Part shown: in pieces, positions 12,419 to 25,439 of the stretch
Position numbering within the stretch: the stretch's first letter is position 1
Layout: each line of letters begins with the position of its first letter
From: Acholoe squamosa
Taxonomy: Eukaryota > Annelida > Polychaeta > Phyllodocida > Polynoidae
Assembly (NCBI GenBank): GCA_949317995.1
Contig: OX439039.1
Span: forward strand, 70,566,002-70,630,001
DNA length: 64,000 nucleotides
Reading direction: 5' to 3'
The notes under the pieces: generated by a model
Told to the model about the DNA's origin: nothing
The model's database searches: none
Seen by the model: the letters and a program-made list of their open reading frames with translations, nothing else
Translations under genes and position numbers: made by a program

Positions 12419-12849
12419 GTAAGTATAAACTCATTATATTCAACAATATAACCATTGTTTTTCACAGCTGATATAAACAACTAGGATTGGTTCAAGATGC
12501 GCTTAAGGTGTCAGGACGTTTACTTAAACCGTGTAAACCGTGTTATAACGGTAGAAAATGTCCACATGAACTTGCCCTTAAACGGTTTCCTTATGAGCTT
12601 AAGGGGTCTCACATATTGCATTTTCCCTTGATTAAGTCAGTAAGCTGTAATTGTTACCTTGATTTCACGTGTTTGTTGTGTTCTGATCTGTACTTCAGAT
12701 ACATCACTTATCCTGTTTTTTTTTGCTACTTCTCACCGAGATTCCTATTACACAATGATTTGGTACAATTTTGTATTGATCTGATATTGATATGACTCTT
12801 AAGATTTCTTTCTTTTGTGATAGAGGGATTTGGAACCCTGTAATACATA

Positions 12850-13086
12850 TACCGTAAACTGCCGCGTATAAGATGCGTCCTCTAGGCCAAACAAAATGCT
12901 GGGGCGTCTTATAGCTTTCTCTCAAGTTGGGGGTGCGTCTTATACAAGGGGAAATTTTACTATAGAAATGTACTGGATTTACAAAATTGAGCCCTAAGAG
13001 GTGCGTCTTATACGTGAAAATGCCTCTGCTGAGTTTGGGGTGCGCCCTATACGCGCAGCGCGTCTTCTACGGGGGAGAATACGGTA
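12850..13086. mobile_element. MITE with TACCGTA ends and TATAAGACGC interior
   Basis: Ends TACCGTAAACTGCC...AATACGGTA, TA at each border. Interior repeats GTGCGTCTTATAC several times in both orientations. Related fragments: 9300-9362, 12000-12050, 42190-42250, 53455-53600, 53765-53840 and 57160-57200. Confidence 0.55.
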
Positions 13087-13259
13087 GTTCCACTTTCTCA
13101 GAATGCTGTGAGAATGGTATTCAAACAAATTTCATATGAATCCCATAATTCCATAGGTACTATCAAAACACAGTCTTTCCAAACGTTACCACAAGCGTGT
13201 AAATCTTCCCCCTAGAAAGAAGTTCACTATATATCATATCAGCGAAAGATTATGCTACC

Positions 13260-13340
13260 CATAACCCCCCCCAAAAAAAACAACAACAGCAACAAAACAA
13301 CAACAAAACAACAAACAAACAACAAAACAAACAAAACTAC
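13260..13340. repeat. CAA-rich low-complexity run
   Basis: (CAA)n and (AAAC)n mixture after a C-run. Confidence 0.85.
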
Positions 13341-14103
13341 ACCAGCGTGGTGTTAGATTTGCCGGTTCCGTTTAACATGGGCAGGGAGGCAGTTGTTACA
13401 AGGTGGTTGAGAGGAGTTATAGTAGCAGTTGGAGCATGCCATGGGACACTTGAGACTCTTAGGCCACACCAAAAAAATTAGTTGGTCTACAGATTTCCCT
13501 CTCCATATTTTCGGAAATACAAATTTTTTTTTTGTTGAAAAAAATCTTGTCTACGGATTTCGCTCGCTTCACTTTCTACAAGTTTTCTCTTTGTGATGTT
13601 TGGCAATATTTTTTTTTTAAATAATTTTTTTTCGCTTGCCTCACTTTTCCAGCAAGGAGGAATCTATTGGATGTCAAAATATTACTACTGACCAACATAG
13701 GTTTCTATCCAGACTAAACCCCCACTCCCAGAGATTAACACCCGATTAACCCTGCAGGGGGTCCTGCTTCCATAGTTCCACTATTACCCCCTGGGGGAGC
13801 CACTGTTAGGTATTCTCTGTAAACCTCTATGGGGGTGCAATTTGTAAGAGCTGCTGCCTTCTGTAGCGTGACATAGCATGGTATTTTACCACCAGATCTC
13901 AGATATATATTCTCTGATGAAAGGACGGGGCACTGAAAGGTCGAGTTATCCCTAACAACAATACACTCCGTCAAACTCCTTCAATACTTTGGCAACAACC
14001 ACAAGAAGGGAGGGATTTTTTTAGAAACATTCTCGCTTGTCGTTCCATTGGTCGTTTGAAATGTGCTTTACACCTTGATGATGTTTTTCCTCAAAATATA
14101 TTT

Positions 14104-14290
14104 AGGCCGATCGTAAAGTACCATATATGATAAACTGACCAGGTATTAATCAGGCCAATCATAAAGTGCCTTACATGATAAACTGACAAGGTATTATTTA
14201 GGCCAATCATAATGTACCTTACATAATAAACTGATCAGGTATTAATCAGGCCAATCATAAAGTACCTTACATGATAAACTGACAAGGTTT
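14104..14290. repeat. Tandem array, 48-bp unit, about four copies
   Basis: Unit AGGCCAATCATAAAGTACCT...GATAAACTGACAAGGTATTA. Starts 14104, 14152, 14200 and 14248. Confidence 0.85.
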
Positions 14291-14929
14291 AGCAGAAATG
14301 ACATCCCAGGGCTGCAGTAATGCGTTGTGCTTACGCTGTAAGGCTCTAAAATCATTGAAGGATCGGTATGATGCTCACCGCCAATGCATTGGTGGAACAT
14401 GGAGATAAGGAATATAACATTATACTTCCATGCATCATGCGGCCCTGAAGGGGTTAAAGAAGCACTGATTACTGACGACAAATTGATACCGTAATATTGA
14501 AACAAAAGAGCCATGGAAGTCTACAGTTTAATTTTCTTTTTCTTTTTTCTGGAATTCCAAATTTTTACCCATAATTTGAATTATGGAAAATTAGGAATAT
14601 CTCCGAATTTTCAAAGATCAGTGAGTTGCATCTCTACTAAAGTGTCGTTAGATCCTTGAAGAGGTAGCATAGTGGACTACCGTAATGATGGAAAGTAGAC
14701 TCGTTGTTGCATCTTAACAACAAAAAGAACATGAAGCTAGTTCAAGGGTTTCAACACAAAAGTTTATATTTTCTTTTAACAAATGTACCCGATCTTGTAT
14801 CTATCTATATCATTCAGATTACCTGGTACATGTATATCAGCATATAATCAGGTTACATATCAGGGTTCCTAGGAGGCTGGTGGTCTGTCAGGGGAGGGCG
14901 AGTATGGCAATGGCCGGGATATGGTCAGC

Positions 14930-15244
14930 CAATGAGAGCTAACCCTGGAGGAGGTCCGTGTGGCTGTGAGGTGAGATTATAGAGGTGTGTAGGGCCCAGT
15001 GCCCACCAGTTGCACACCTGGAGGCAACACGTCCTGCTCTATCCACCTGTACGTGTAAGGTAACACTTAGAAGCAGTACCATAACTGTACATTGTACTAT
15101 AACCTGGGTATAACGTGTAGCAGCACTGACTACCTTCAGCCTCCTATACCTGACGTACACCACCATCTACCCGAGCTCACTAACCAGGCCTACCCTGGAC
15201 CTCTCCATATTGATATTAGTCTCTCAGACTCCTCATTATTCCAA
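14930..15244 (+). promoter_or_regulatory. Candidate alternative promoter and first exon
   Basis: A CCAAT box (AGCCAATGAGAG, about 14930-14941) is followed some 300 bp later by a strong donor, TTCCAA then GTAAGT at 15245. No convincing protein is encoded. It may be an alternative untranslated first exon for the LAS2 gene or for an unknown transcript. Support is only motif-level. Confidence 0.22.
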
Positions 15245-16215
15245 GTAAGTTTTTGCTCATTCTAATTATGGCTAGCTACATTTCTTTATCCAATATCTCC
15301 TATAGTATCCGGTACAGACCAGTGAAAATTTATATTCTAAGTAATTGTAATTTAAACTTTGGGGTTGGGTCGTTGTATTTTCTAAATTAGAGGACAAAAT
15401 TTACGACAAAGTAGGGCTGTTTTCATAACCCCTTAAGCCAAACATGACACCACAAATCATTGTGTTGATTTTTCACGCTCATATACTTTTGCAATGACAA
15501 TCTTTCATGAAATAAGAATAGATACATATTCTCCTATATGTAGAATACCATGTATGATTATAGGTACATGGTAAGAAGGGCAACCGTTCAGAGGTGCTAC
15601 AGCCAAATAGCATACTTCTGGAAACATTCCTGATTTTGGAATCGGATTCCTGTATTATGTAAACCTACAGAAAATTGCTACATTGCGGCCATTGTCACCC
15701 CTCCTCAGCAAATCTTAATTTAAAACGTATTAGGAAATAACCCAGTATTGAAAAACAGGCGCCGAGCCATGGGACCTTGGGGAATATTTACATACAGACT
15801 TATACACTTATTAGGGACGCTGCTGCTCGCCAAGGAACCTCGCCATGTACTATTGACTGTCCCAGCTGTTTCCAAACGAGAAATTAATTGACTTAGGGCT
15901 GCATATAAGGCGAAAGCAAAACACGGACAGGGTTCAATGCATAGAGTCGATCCTAAGGTGGCAGTAGCCAAAAGTAGGGGAGCCTAGCAGATCCAGAGTC
16001 CTGCCTTGGAGGATCAATGTAATAACTTAATAGGTCGGCAAACCCAAACAATCATGCCAAGACGTGGCAGCACAGCTGGGGCCTGTGGCGACATCAGCCA
16101 CAGACAAAAAGGCCGTTTAAACTTACCCACAAGAACTCAAGCTGATCACCATGTAATCCTATTGCGACTTTCAGTGTTCCCGGACCTCGCTCCATTTCAC
16201 TCTGATAGGCTCTTG

Positions 16216-16413
16216 TTAACCCTTTAAGGGCCGCTAATGCATTCATGCATCATGGCCATTTGATGCCCTGGTGCATGAATGAAGTTCTGGCGAGTAGACC
16301 CGCCAGAATAGACATGAATGTATGATACATGAATGTAGCCTGATTAGAATCACTGGGGCTGCTTTAATACATCGTGACAACTAATGAGGATGCCTCTGTC
16401 CTTAAAGGTTTAA
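16216..16413. mobile_element. piggyBac-like MITE (TTAA ends)
   Basis: 198 bp from TTAACCCTTTAAGGGCCGC to GTCCTTAAAGGTTTAA. TTAA at both borders and a CCCTTT start are piggyBac-type. Interior contains GCATGAATGCATCATGG-like palindromes shared with many places in the window. Confidence 0.6.
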
Positions 16414-16549
16414 TATTGTACGGATCCTGCGCTCTGAAGAACCTGTGGAGACTTAGGGACCGGTGTGAGAAAGTAACAAGAAAATAAAGACTGCCACTGG
16501 GGAGTCATTCAGGTTTATAGAAAGAGTGTTTTAATCTAGCCCATCTCTT

Positions 16550-17808
16550 CCCGGGCCATAATGCAGTAGAAAATCAGTATTTCAACAGTAGAAAAACAGT
16601 GTGGTGTGACAGTAGTCATTCAGTGTGAAAGCAGCATTAGAAACAGTACCATATCAGCATCTACTGGCTTTCTACTGCTCACCACACAGAACATGGCAGC
16701 GGTGGTTCAGTAGCAGAACAGTAGTATTAGCAGCATGCAAGCAGTATTGAATCAGTTGTCCCAATTATGTAAATGAGATGGCAGCATTTAAACAGTATCT
16801 ACTTATTTAATGCTGCATGACCATATATGGGGTTGGGGCAGTGTTCAATCAGCACTACTGCATGACTACTGCTATATCAGGTGAGCAGTAGATCATACTG
16901 AAAACTACTGCTGGGGGCAGGTAGAAGCATAAAAGGAGCAGCTGCTGCTTTAGTACTGGCACTACCAATGACTTTCTAGGTGGTCCTTGCTGGATTTGAA
17001 CTTGGGATCTTCTGATTAATGTACCAATGCATTAGCCCCCTGAGCCACAACCCCATCAGATATGTGGAACTGTCATTACTCCCTAGTATTGCATGCATCT
17101 CATATAGGAGGGAAGTAGTATTGATTCAGTAGTACTGGGTAACTTCTATCATAGCAAGAAGGTAAGAGTAGGCATGTTTGATGAAGTACTGCTATAGTAG
17201 AATGCCTTGCATTTTAGGTGATAAGACAGCAGCTTTGTAATTGGCATGATGGTGACCAAAATAATACTGGATGATTCAGTACATTTATGCCTCGCTTTCA
17301 CACCCCCCAACATCCATGTGTATCCATTACTGGCACTCAATAACATAATCATATGCAAAGGTATAACTATGCTTTTCTTAACAAACACTGGATAGTTTCA
17401 GAATTTCATAACTGAATCTTTTGATTACTGTTCACAACCATACTGACATTTACACTATGGACTGTTTCAGAAGCATCAGGTCAGTAGCCCAATAAATAAT
17501 CGATAAATGGACAGAGCGATACCAGTAGATAGTCAGTAGACTACTGCATCTATGCTGCTGCACAGAGTGTGACATTTTTGGTATCTATTATGATTCAGTT
17601 GAGAGTCAGTAGACTACTGATTCTAGCCTGAAAATGCAGTGTATACTCAGTTGATAGTCAGTACACCACTGAGTCTATACTGAAAATGCAGTGTAGAGTC
17701 AGCTGTTTTGGAAGTATTTCAGCAGTACCTACTGCAAAATGCAGTTGTTGATTAGCAAATTCTCAGTAGCTACTGATAGGAGAAGTAGATACTGCCTTCT
17801 GGTCCGGG
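16550..17808. mobile_element. CCCGGACC-family element, copy 1 (1.26 kb)
   Basis: Starts CCCGGGCCATAATGCAGTA and ends TACTGCCTTCTGGTCCGGG, an inverted repeat of about 19 bp. Interior is rich in CAGTAG and CTACTG words and has no long ORF. It carries a tRNA-like block on the minus strand (16981-17054). Non-autonomous DNA element; superfamily not clear. Confidence 0.65.
16981..17054 (-). repeat. tRNA-like block inside the CCCGGACC family
   Basis: On the minus strand: A box TGGCTCAGGGGG (TGTGGCTCAG in this copy) and B box AGTTCAAATCC about 46 nt apart, the spacing of a tRNA. Seen also in copies 3 and 4. A polymerase III promoter carried in a DNA-transposon-like element. Confidence 0.55.
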
Positions 17809-18474
17809 TTAGCTGTCAGTTAAAACTAATTTCTTTTCCATATTAGTTAAAAAGATATTTGGATAAAAAACTAGAAAAATATCTCGATAAGTAAAGCATA
17901 AGTTACAAATATATTTCAGGAAAAATTTAGCAGTGGGCACTAATTAAAAAAAAGGGTGTGGTGAGATTTTGTACACAAGCATGCTCACGGGTGAATGCGG
18001 GTTCTTGTGTGATCTCCATAAACTATCTGGTTATTGTTTGTTAAACAGAGATGTCAGACCCTCAGAGGTTAATCTATTTTCAGAGGATCAGAGGCCCCTC
18101 AAATTTAGACTTAAATGCAGTTTCATAGGTTAAGACATCCTTCCACTTGTGAAATGTTGATGAGCACTAGAATTTTCAGAGGTTGGACTACCACCCAACT
18201 GACATCTCTGGTTAAAAGTCAGTTATAGTTGTCAATGATATTGTGATAGATGGTGCTTTTAGTGCCCTTTTGGGATATGAACCTCTCTGTAATCAATGCG
18301 AATGCAGCAATTAGGGGTTAAAGAGTACATTGTAGTCTATCTACCCAATAAATTTCTAAGGGTTGATAAGTGAGAGAAATGGCTACAATGCATATCATTT
18401 CTAAAGTGGTTATCAGAGGCGATTCACTACTTTTATAACGCGTTTAACATTGTAATATTTCATACAAAACACAA

Positions 18475-18855
18475 GGCCAAAAAAAGGGTTTGTTTCCAGT
18501 TACCCGACCGACCCTACCAAAATAGGACCAAAAAAACTTTTTTTTTTTCAATTTTGAGATTTTCAAGAATATATCGTAATTTCCACCAGTTTTTCATGAT
18601 TTTTCCCCATTTTCCATAATTTTCTATCTATTTTTCTACGGGTCTTGAGTTAACAGTTTCATAAGGCATGTCTTTTCTATATTTTTCACATTTCTCATAT
18701 ACCAGTACGATTTTTATTTGTACAGTAAAGTCAAATAACCTGGCATATCTGACCATACATCGATATACAAACTCAAAAAAAAAAAAAAAATCCGACCTAC
18801 CGACCCTAGCCCTTTGAGCTATGTAACTGGAAACACACCTTTATTTTTTTTGGCC
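18475..18855. mobile_element. Inverted-repeat element (GGCCAAAAAAAGG ends)
   Basis: Left GGCCAAAAAAAGGGTTTGTTTCCAGTTAC; the right end is its complement with a few changes. CAAG on both sides. AT-rich interior. A related sequence starts near 13463. Confidence 0.6.
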
Positions 18856-20404
18856 CAAGCATATAGGCACACCTACCATGCATTGCAGACTTAATCCACT
18901 ATGCTCTGATAATTCATTGTCAGTGTTTGATAGCTGAAGCCTATTATACCTACCACTTTGTTGGAAGCTGGCAGTACCATATCTAATACATCTAAAACAA
19001 ACCTTGTCTGAGCTGTAGAGAGATCAAGTTTTTCAATCATACAGTCAGTCGCTAGATTGGGTTCCAATGTATACATGCAGTAATAGGCTTATACTTACAT
19101 GTGTATTTGTTTTGAGTTTTATTGTTGGTTTGATTTGAACATCTGTCTCTTGTATATTACAGTTTCCACAATGACGAGGGGAATGTATGGTGAACTGATT
19201 CATGCATAATGCATCTTAGGGAGTAAAACAATTAACCCAGCAGAGTTATGGTATTTCTGACCAACATGTCTGTTGGCATAAGATCGTTGTTAGACTATAG
19301 GGCCCATAATGACAATCAGACTGAACAAATACGTGGTTGTTTAAACACGGTATCCGATTGGGCCCAAAGTACTATCTTATTCTTTGTAGTAGATATCAGA
19401 GCATCTACAATCTCAAAATGTAGAATGATGCTGGGGTTTTCGGCATGACATCCATGTCTCAATAAAGTTAGTTTAAGATAAAACTTGTCTGGTCACTAAA
19501 TATGGTTCTCCGAGCAACATTACAAAAGAATTCAGATCTGTTCAATGTGGCTGATATGTGAGTCACCTAACTTTTTGAAGACCGATATATTGTTTTCCGT
19601 AATACATGTACATGTACAGTGCTATGCAAAACTTAGATTGTACTGTGTAATAATTCCTAGGGATAGAAATGGGGAGAATTCCAAAAACATTAACAAATCC
19701 TGAACTCTGAGATTCTCCAACACTTCTGCCATGGATTTTTAACATATCTTGCTTTCAGTCCTGTAGTCACAACCTCCAGGAGTATGTGTCACAACCTCCA
19801 GGAGTATGTGGCCAGTTTTTAAAGGTACGGGAGCCTTTCTGTTTAGATTCTCACAGCCCAAAGCCTGTTTTTACAAGGGCTTTGTGAGAGTTGTAAAGGC
19901 TCCTCTGTGCCTCAGCGTGAGCCTGCCCCAGCTATAGATTTAGTTACCGTCCAAGTTGAACACCAATATTGATCTAGCTGGTAAATTAGCATCCCTCCCC
20001 AAACAGGAGCCTAACCAGGCTAACACGATTGGACTGTAAAGGTAGGAAATATTGTGATAGACAAGGGGGTAGGAGATTTGTATAGTCGTAAGTATGCCCA
20101 ATAGGTGGCAGTGCGATCAATCCCAGCAAATCTCCAGCCCGGACCATAGAAAACCCATACAAGGACCCTCACCAGTTCTCCCCCACAGGGATTGAGTGGG
20201 GAACGCTTAGAAAACAAGCCACATATGAGGTTAATGCATATTTATAGTGGGTGGGTAACACCAACTTGGCGTGGGGCAGTTATTTGTATGGGTTCTATGC
20301 TCTTCCAGTTTGTTTTTCGGCCATTAAAAGTCTAACCTATAGAGGTGGCAGGTTGAAGTGTCTACTTGTGTGTGTTTGCAGCTTGTAACATACTTATAAC
20401 CATT

Positions 20405-20487
20405 CGAGGGCCAGGATGGCGCAGTCGGCAGTGAGCTCGGTTCGAGTCCAACCTGAGTTTACTCAGCTCACCATCCATTCATTGGTG
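20405..20487 (+). repeat. tRNA-like fragment with deleted middle
   Basis: A box TGGCGCAGTCGG and B box GGTTCGAGTCC are only about 25 bp apart, so the anticodon region is gone. Probably a SINE remnant related to 315-700. It directly abuts the element at 20488. Confidence 0.4.
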
Positions 20488-21478
20488 CCCGGACCAAAAT
20501 ACAGTAGAAAATCAGTTTTTAAACAGTAGAAAAACAGTGTGGTGTGACAGTAGTCATTCAGTGTGAAAGCAGCATTAGAAACAGTACCATATCAGCATCT
20601 ACTGGCATTCTACTGCTCAACACACAGAACATGGCAGCGGTTGTTCAGTAGCAGAACAGTAGTATTAGCAGCATACAAGCAGTATGGAATCAGTTGTCCC
20701 AATTATGTTAATGAGATGGCAGCATTTAAACAGTATCTACTAATTTAATGCTGCATGACCATATATGGGGTTGGGGCAGTATTCAATCAGCACTACTGCA
20801 TGACTGCTGCTATAGCAGTAGGTGAGCAGTAGATGATACTGAAAACTACTGCTGTCATTACTCCCTAGTAGTGCATGCAACTCATATGTCATGATGGTGA
20901 CCAAAACAATACTTGATGATTCAGTATATTTATGCCCTACATAAAGTCAGTGACTAATTCCTCATTTTCACACACCCCAACATCCATGTGTATCCATTAC
21001 TGGCACTCAATAACATAATCATATGCAAAGGTATAATTATGCTTTTCTTCACAAACACTGGCTAGTTTCAGAATTTCATTACTGAATCTTTTGATTACTT
21101 TTCACAACCATACTGACATTCACAGTATGGACTGTCTCAGAAGTATCAGGTCAGTAGCCCAATAAATAATCCATGAATGGACAGAGTGATACCAGTAGAT
21201 AGTCAGTAGACTACTGCATCTATGCTGCTGCACAGAGTGTGACATTTTTGGTATCTATTAAGATTCAGTTGAGAGTCAGTAGACTACTGATTCTAGCCTG
21301 AAAATGCAGTGCATACTCAGTTGATAGTCAGTACATTACTGAATCTATACTGAAAATGCAGTGTAGAGTCAGCTGTTTTGGAAGTATTTCAGCAGTACCT
21401 ACTGCAAAATGCAGTTGTTGATCAGCATATTCTCAGTAGCCACTGATAGGAGAAGTAGATACTTCCTTCTGGTCCGGG
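20488..21478. mobile_element. CCCGGACC-family element, copy 2 (internally deleted)
   Basis: Same ends and interior as 16550-17808. A deletion after 20850 removes the tRNA-like block and another removes sequence after 20885. Confidence 0.65.
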
Positions 21479-21707
21479 TGGGTAAAATGAGGAGCACCAG
21501 AGATTAATCACGAAAGTAAGCAGAGGGCAGTGACAAAACGTCTGCTCGGCAGCACTTGATTGGTTCATCATATCGACCCTCTAGGAGTGTATCAGCCCTG
21601 TAGGGGTGGTAGGATGCATAAATGTACCACTGGTGGGTAACTCACCAGGGCTGCATCACAACGACCTATGGGTATGATGCATTAACTCACTATCGACACT
21701 TAAGGGG

Positions 21708-21994
21708 TTAACCCTACAAGGACTGCATGTATTGCCCAGGCGCTATTTGGCGCCATGATGCACCAATATAGTGTGCTGCATTGAGGCATCATACAAATCC
21801 TTGAGGAATCAATCCCATAAGTTATGTAGAGTCAGAGCTGCTGAGGCACTCACCAATGCTGCATTCATGTATCATGACGAATAGGATAAAATGTATTATA
21901 GTGCTGGTAAGTAGACCCGCCAGCACTTCATTGGTGCATCATGACGACCAATAGGCATGATGCATTAATACGTCAGCGGCCCTTAAAGGGTTAG
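21708..21994. mobile_element. piggyBac-like MITE
   Basis: From TTAACCCTACAAGGACTGC to GGCCCTTAAAGGGTTAG. The inner GCTGGTAAGTAGACCCGCCAGC hairpin is the same as in 16216-16413. A further related half element precedes it (about 21545-21711). Confidence 0.55.
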
Positions 21995-22904
21995 GATGCC
22001 ATGGTATAGCTTCCCTGGTGTGTATTTATGAATGATTGATCCAGGGTAGCTTGTGTACCCCTTGAATAGGTAGGGCTTTGCATACATGTTTCAATAACAA
22101 AATGAGTGGTCCTCACAAACGATGGGGCCTATATAGCTGTATAAGTACAAGCAATTAGAAACAGCTTTTGGTTGATTCTAGGCATTATACGACTCTTACA
22201 GTTCATGAGTGAGCGATTTGAAACCGCTTTAGTTTGGCCCTATGAATTAATATTGCATCGCCTGCTCTTCTGGTACATATGTGATTCTAGTAGGCATGTA
22301 TCCTAGGAGAAACACTTGCAATAAACATAATTCCTGTTAACCTGGAAGAAAACACACATGGGTTGAAATCTTACTAAAACCGCGCACATAAGCAGCATCC
22401 ATGTATAAGCCGGACACAGGCTTAAGTCCATTCCTGTAAACCTCACAGAGCCCATTTAGGTCTCAGTATTCACCCATAGTACCCCTTCTCGTTTGTGAAT
22501 CTTCAGAAGCTTGCAAGGCATTTCATAATTCCTGGGTAGTTATCTTTACGCACACAGAATTACCATCGTTGCCTACAATGATGTCAGTATGCCATATTGA
22601 CCAAGTGGCATAAACAGCAGCTTCAAGAGAGGAACGCACACTTCTAATTCTTTAAAGTTAAACTTTTCAAAATACCACAACCATCAAGCATTGTAGCGAC
22701 CGTTTGACATTTTATATCATAAAAGAGACAGATGGGTCAGAGACATGTATACAGAGATGAGCAAGAAAACGTGCTGGCCACCTTTCCCTGTCATGGCACT
22801 TGGTCCTAGTGGCAGAACTAGGAACTAGTAGTACCCAACTCTCCCACAAGGTGGCAGCACCCCTAAACATTGCCCCTACTTAGGTTTTGGTCTTATTAAA
22901 AATG

Positions 22905-23098
22905 ACGGGCCTCCCTAGCCCACTTAAAAGGGTCTATTTCTTCTCTTTCCTATCCCCTCGGGATGTGTGTGGTGCACATATGCGCGGGCACTGACACATT
23001 CCCCTGTGAAATTGTGTAATGTAATTCTCGCCATGAATATGACCTTAGTTGTCGAAATGGCGTTAAACATCTATTACTCACTCACTCACTCACTAACT
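22905..23098 (+). repeat. SINE-like repeat, copy 1, with ACTC-repeat tail
   Basis: Starts GGGCCTCCCTAGCCCACTT and ends GAAATGGCGTTAAACAT plus (ACTC)n. Nearly the same sequence recurs at 32539-32726 and inverted at 60087-60285. The constant 3' end with simple-repeat tail is typical of SINEs. Confidence 0.65.
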
Positions 23099-23485
23099 AT
23101 TAAAAATGACCCCCATTTAGTATTATTCTATGAAATGATTCATTGGAAACTTGAAATCAAGGGCTTTCTCACACTTTTTAAATCAAAGTGCTGTGACAAT
23201 TATAAATAGGGCAAAATAATTATTCATTAGTCAGTCATCCATTGATAAAAAAAAAACAGAATTTCCAGCAGCCAGTTACAAATGGGGACAGTTTTTTTTT
23301 TTTCTGGCACTTAGAATGTTCATATAAACTCCATTCAAAAATTGTTGGATAGCCCTTGAACTGTACCTTGGAACTGAAATGGTTTCTAATTGATAGCTGA
23401 TAGGGAAATTAAAAAATGATAGTCCCTCCTCACCTCTTCACTACCTTGCTTCAAATGGCACCGTTGCCATGCTCGCCTCACCTCA

Positions 23486-23949
23486 TCAACTTCCGTTGAT
23501 AAGGGAGTCTTCAGGGTGATCATTGTCATTAATAACAATGATGCTTACATCACCAAGGATACACATCTTGATTATGCATCCTCCAGGGCCTGGAGAGATG
23601 TCACTCTCCAAGCTTTGGACTTGCCTCCAAACATTTGTTTCGAGGGTATTAGATATTTTTCCAATACTGGTGAAATTGAACAAGGTTTTGACTTAGTTTT
23701 GTCTCATCAGGTATTAATGAGGTTATTACAAGGCGTATGACGTTGTCAGCATTAATTTCCACAAATAAAAATGTATTAATTAGGGCGTTAATTTTTGGAT
23801 ATGATGACAAACCAGGGCTTATTTTCCCTATTTTGCTACCAAACACAAAAAATTATTGTACTGGGAGAAAGGGATATGATCTGAGTCCATCCATAGGGCA
23901 CAGGTCAATCGAGATGCCTAAGGAAATTTATGGAGTAGTTCTGAATTAA
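23486..23949 (+). other. Unrecognised open stretches
   Basis: Two overlapping plus-strand frames (23516-23740, 23737-23949) abut, and the second continues where the first ends, as if one ORF were frame-shifted. The predicted peptides (for example TLQALDLPPNICFEGIRYFS) match no family I know. They lie about 100 bp beyond the PLE 3' end. Confidence 0.2.
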
Positions 23950-24114
23950 GCTGGATCCTTTTAGGGGCAATTTACTGATCATTGAACTGTAATTTTTATG
24001 CAGAAAAAGGGTCCGGTGCCATAATATATATGGCACAATTCTCCCCGTCTGGTAATCAATAAATTTTTCAACGGAGCTTAGGAAGGGGCTACAGTTCTGA
24101 TTTAGGACACTGAT

Positions 24115-24484
24115 CTAGTAGTTCCGTGCATCTATTAGATTCAGTACATAGGGCACCTGAGTACGGAGTTTCAATATCCAGTTCCTCTCTAATTTGTTGC
24201 AGAGTTTCTCTGCATACTCAGAGTGTGGATTCTTGTTTATGAATTCCACAATGTGAACTTTCACATCATTGAGGCCTAGGTGACCATCGGAGTTAAAGTG
24301 GGCGCCCATGTTGGTGCCCATCTGTTTCTTCACGATGTTACCTATATGTGGGTAGAAACGTTCTAAGAGTTTGCATTGTTTGGCCAACGTATTGTTTGCC
24401 GCAACTTGTGCACGGCAAGCAATAGATGACATTTGAACACAGGCAGGATATATTCATCTTCGCCGGGTATGTCTGCTTGGTATG
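24115..24484 (-). pseudogene. PLE GIY-YIG endonuclease
   Basis: On the far side of the nested insertion the linker resumes (HTKQTYPAKMNISCLCS, then VIYCLPC as the GIY-type strand). After a frame break it runs to a C-terminus KLERNWILKLRTQVPYVLNL ending at a stop at 24115-24117. The GIY-YIG nuclease nicks target DNA in this class of retroelement. Confidence 0.8.
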
Positions 24485-24552
24485 GCCAGAAGTTATCTGT
24501 TTTTATGAACGAAGTTGGGGATCTGGGGGGATTTTTTATGGGACCCTTTGTT

Positions 24553-24906
24553 TTTTAGAAGATAGGTGCATCAACTAAATTCATACCATATGGGACTTGG
24601 GTGCGCAGTTTGCTTATCCATTCCCGTTCTAGTTTGTTTCTCCATTTTTCTGCCAGGGCACTTTGTGGGTGGCTTTGGATAAATTCTAAGACAGTTATTT
24701 CTATGTCCTTTAATTTCTCATGACCATTAGAATTATAGTGGTTCCCAATATCCATGTCCATTTTTGCGGTGCGAATTTTGGTAAAATGCTCGCCTATTCT
24801 GTCTATGACTCGGCGGAAGGTTTGGCCTACGTATTGTAACCCACATCTTTTGCAGGTTAGGACGTAGATTAAGTTAGAACTTCGGCATGTCACATTTATT
24901 TTAGCG
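24553..24906 (-). pseudogene. Inverted copy of the nested PLE endonuclease
   Basis: Nearly identical to 25095-25440 in the opposite orientation, ending WISKLRTQVPYGMNLVDAPI and a stop. At the junction with the plus-strand unit a 15-bp block (TTTATTTTAGCGTCA) occurs twice in tandem (about 24896-24925), a scar of the joining event. Confidence 0.8.
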
Positions 24907-24929
24907 TCATTTATTTTAGCGTCAAAGAT

Positions 24930-25439
24930 AAGCTAACGCGAGCGAAATTAGACTTCCACTCCGCCAGAAAACATAAAAAAGCTGTCAGCGGGGGTCACTC
25001 ACATGACTGCGCTATGGCAGAACAGGGGCGGTGTGATTATTGCCCAAGACTAAATAAGTCGGGTACCATCACCTCTACCGTCACCGGAAAATCCTATGAC
25101 GCTAAAATAAATGTGACGTGCCGAAGTTCTAACTTAATCTACGTCCTAACCTGCAAAAGATGTGCGTTACAATACGTAGGCCAAACCTTCCGCCGAGTCA
25201 TAGACAGAATAGGCGAGCATTTTACCAAAATTCGCACCGCAAAAATGGACACGGATATTGGGAACCACTATAATTCTAATGGTCATGAGAAATTAAAGGA
25301 CATAGAAATAACTGTCTTAGAATTTATCCAAAGCCACCCACAAAGTGCCCTGGCAGAAAAATGGAGAAACAAACCTGAACGGGAATGGATAAGCAAACTG
25401 CGCACCCATATGGTATGAATTTAATTGATGCACCTATCT
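24930..25439 (+). CDS. Nested PLE: linker and GIY-YIG endonuclease (truncated ORF)
   Basis: Open from about 24930 (LTRAKLDFHSARKHKKAV). A Cys/His linker (CDYCPRLNKSGTITSTVTGK) follows, then the nuclease core: NLIYVLTCKRC as the GIY strand and QYVGQTFRRVIDRIGEHF carrying the YIG-type strand and the conserved Arg. Only the 3' part of the polyprotein is present; the RT is missing. A frame break near 25415 alters the last residues compared with the inverted copy. The frame begins inside the element, so the methionine at 25014 is not a real start. Confidence 0.78.
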
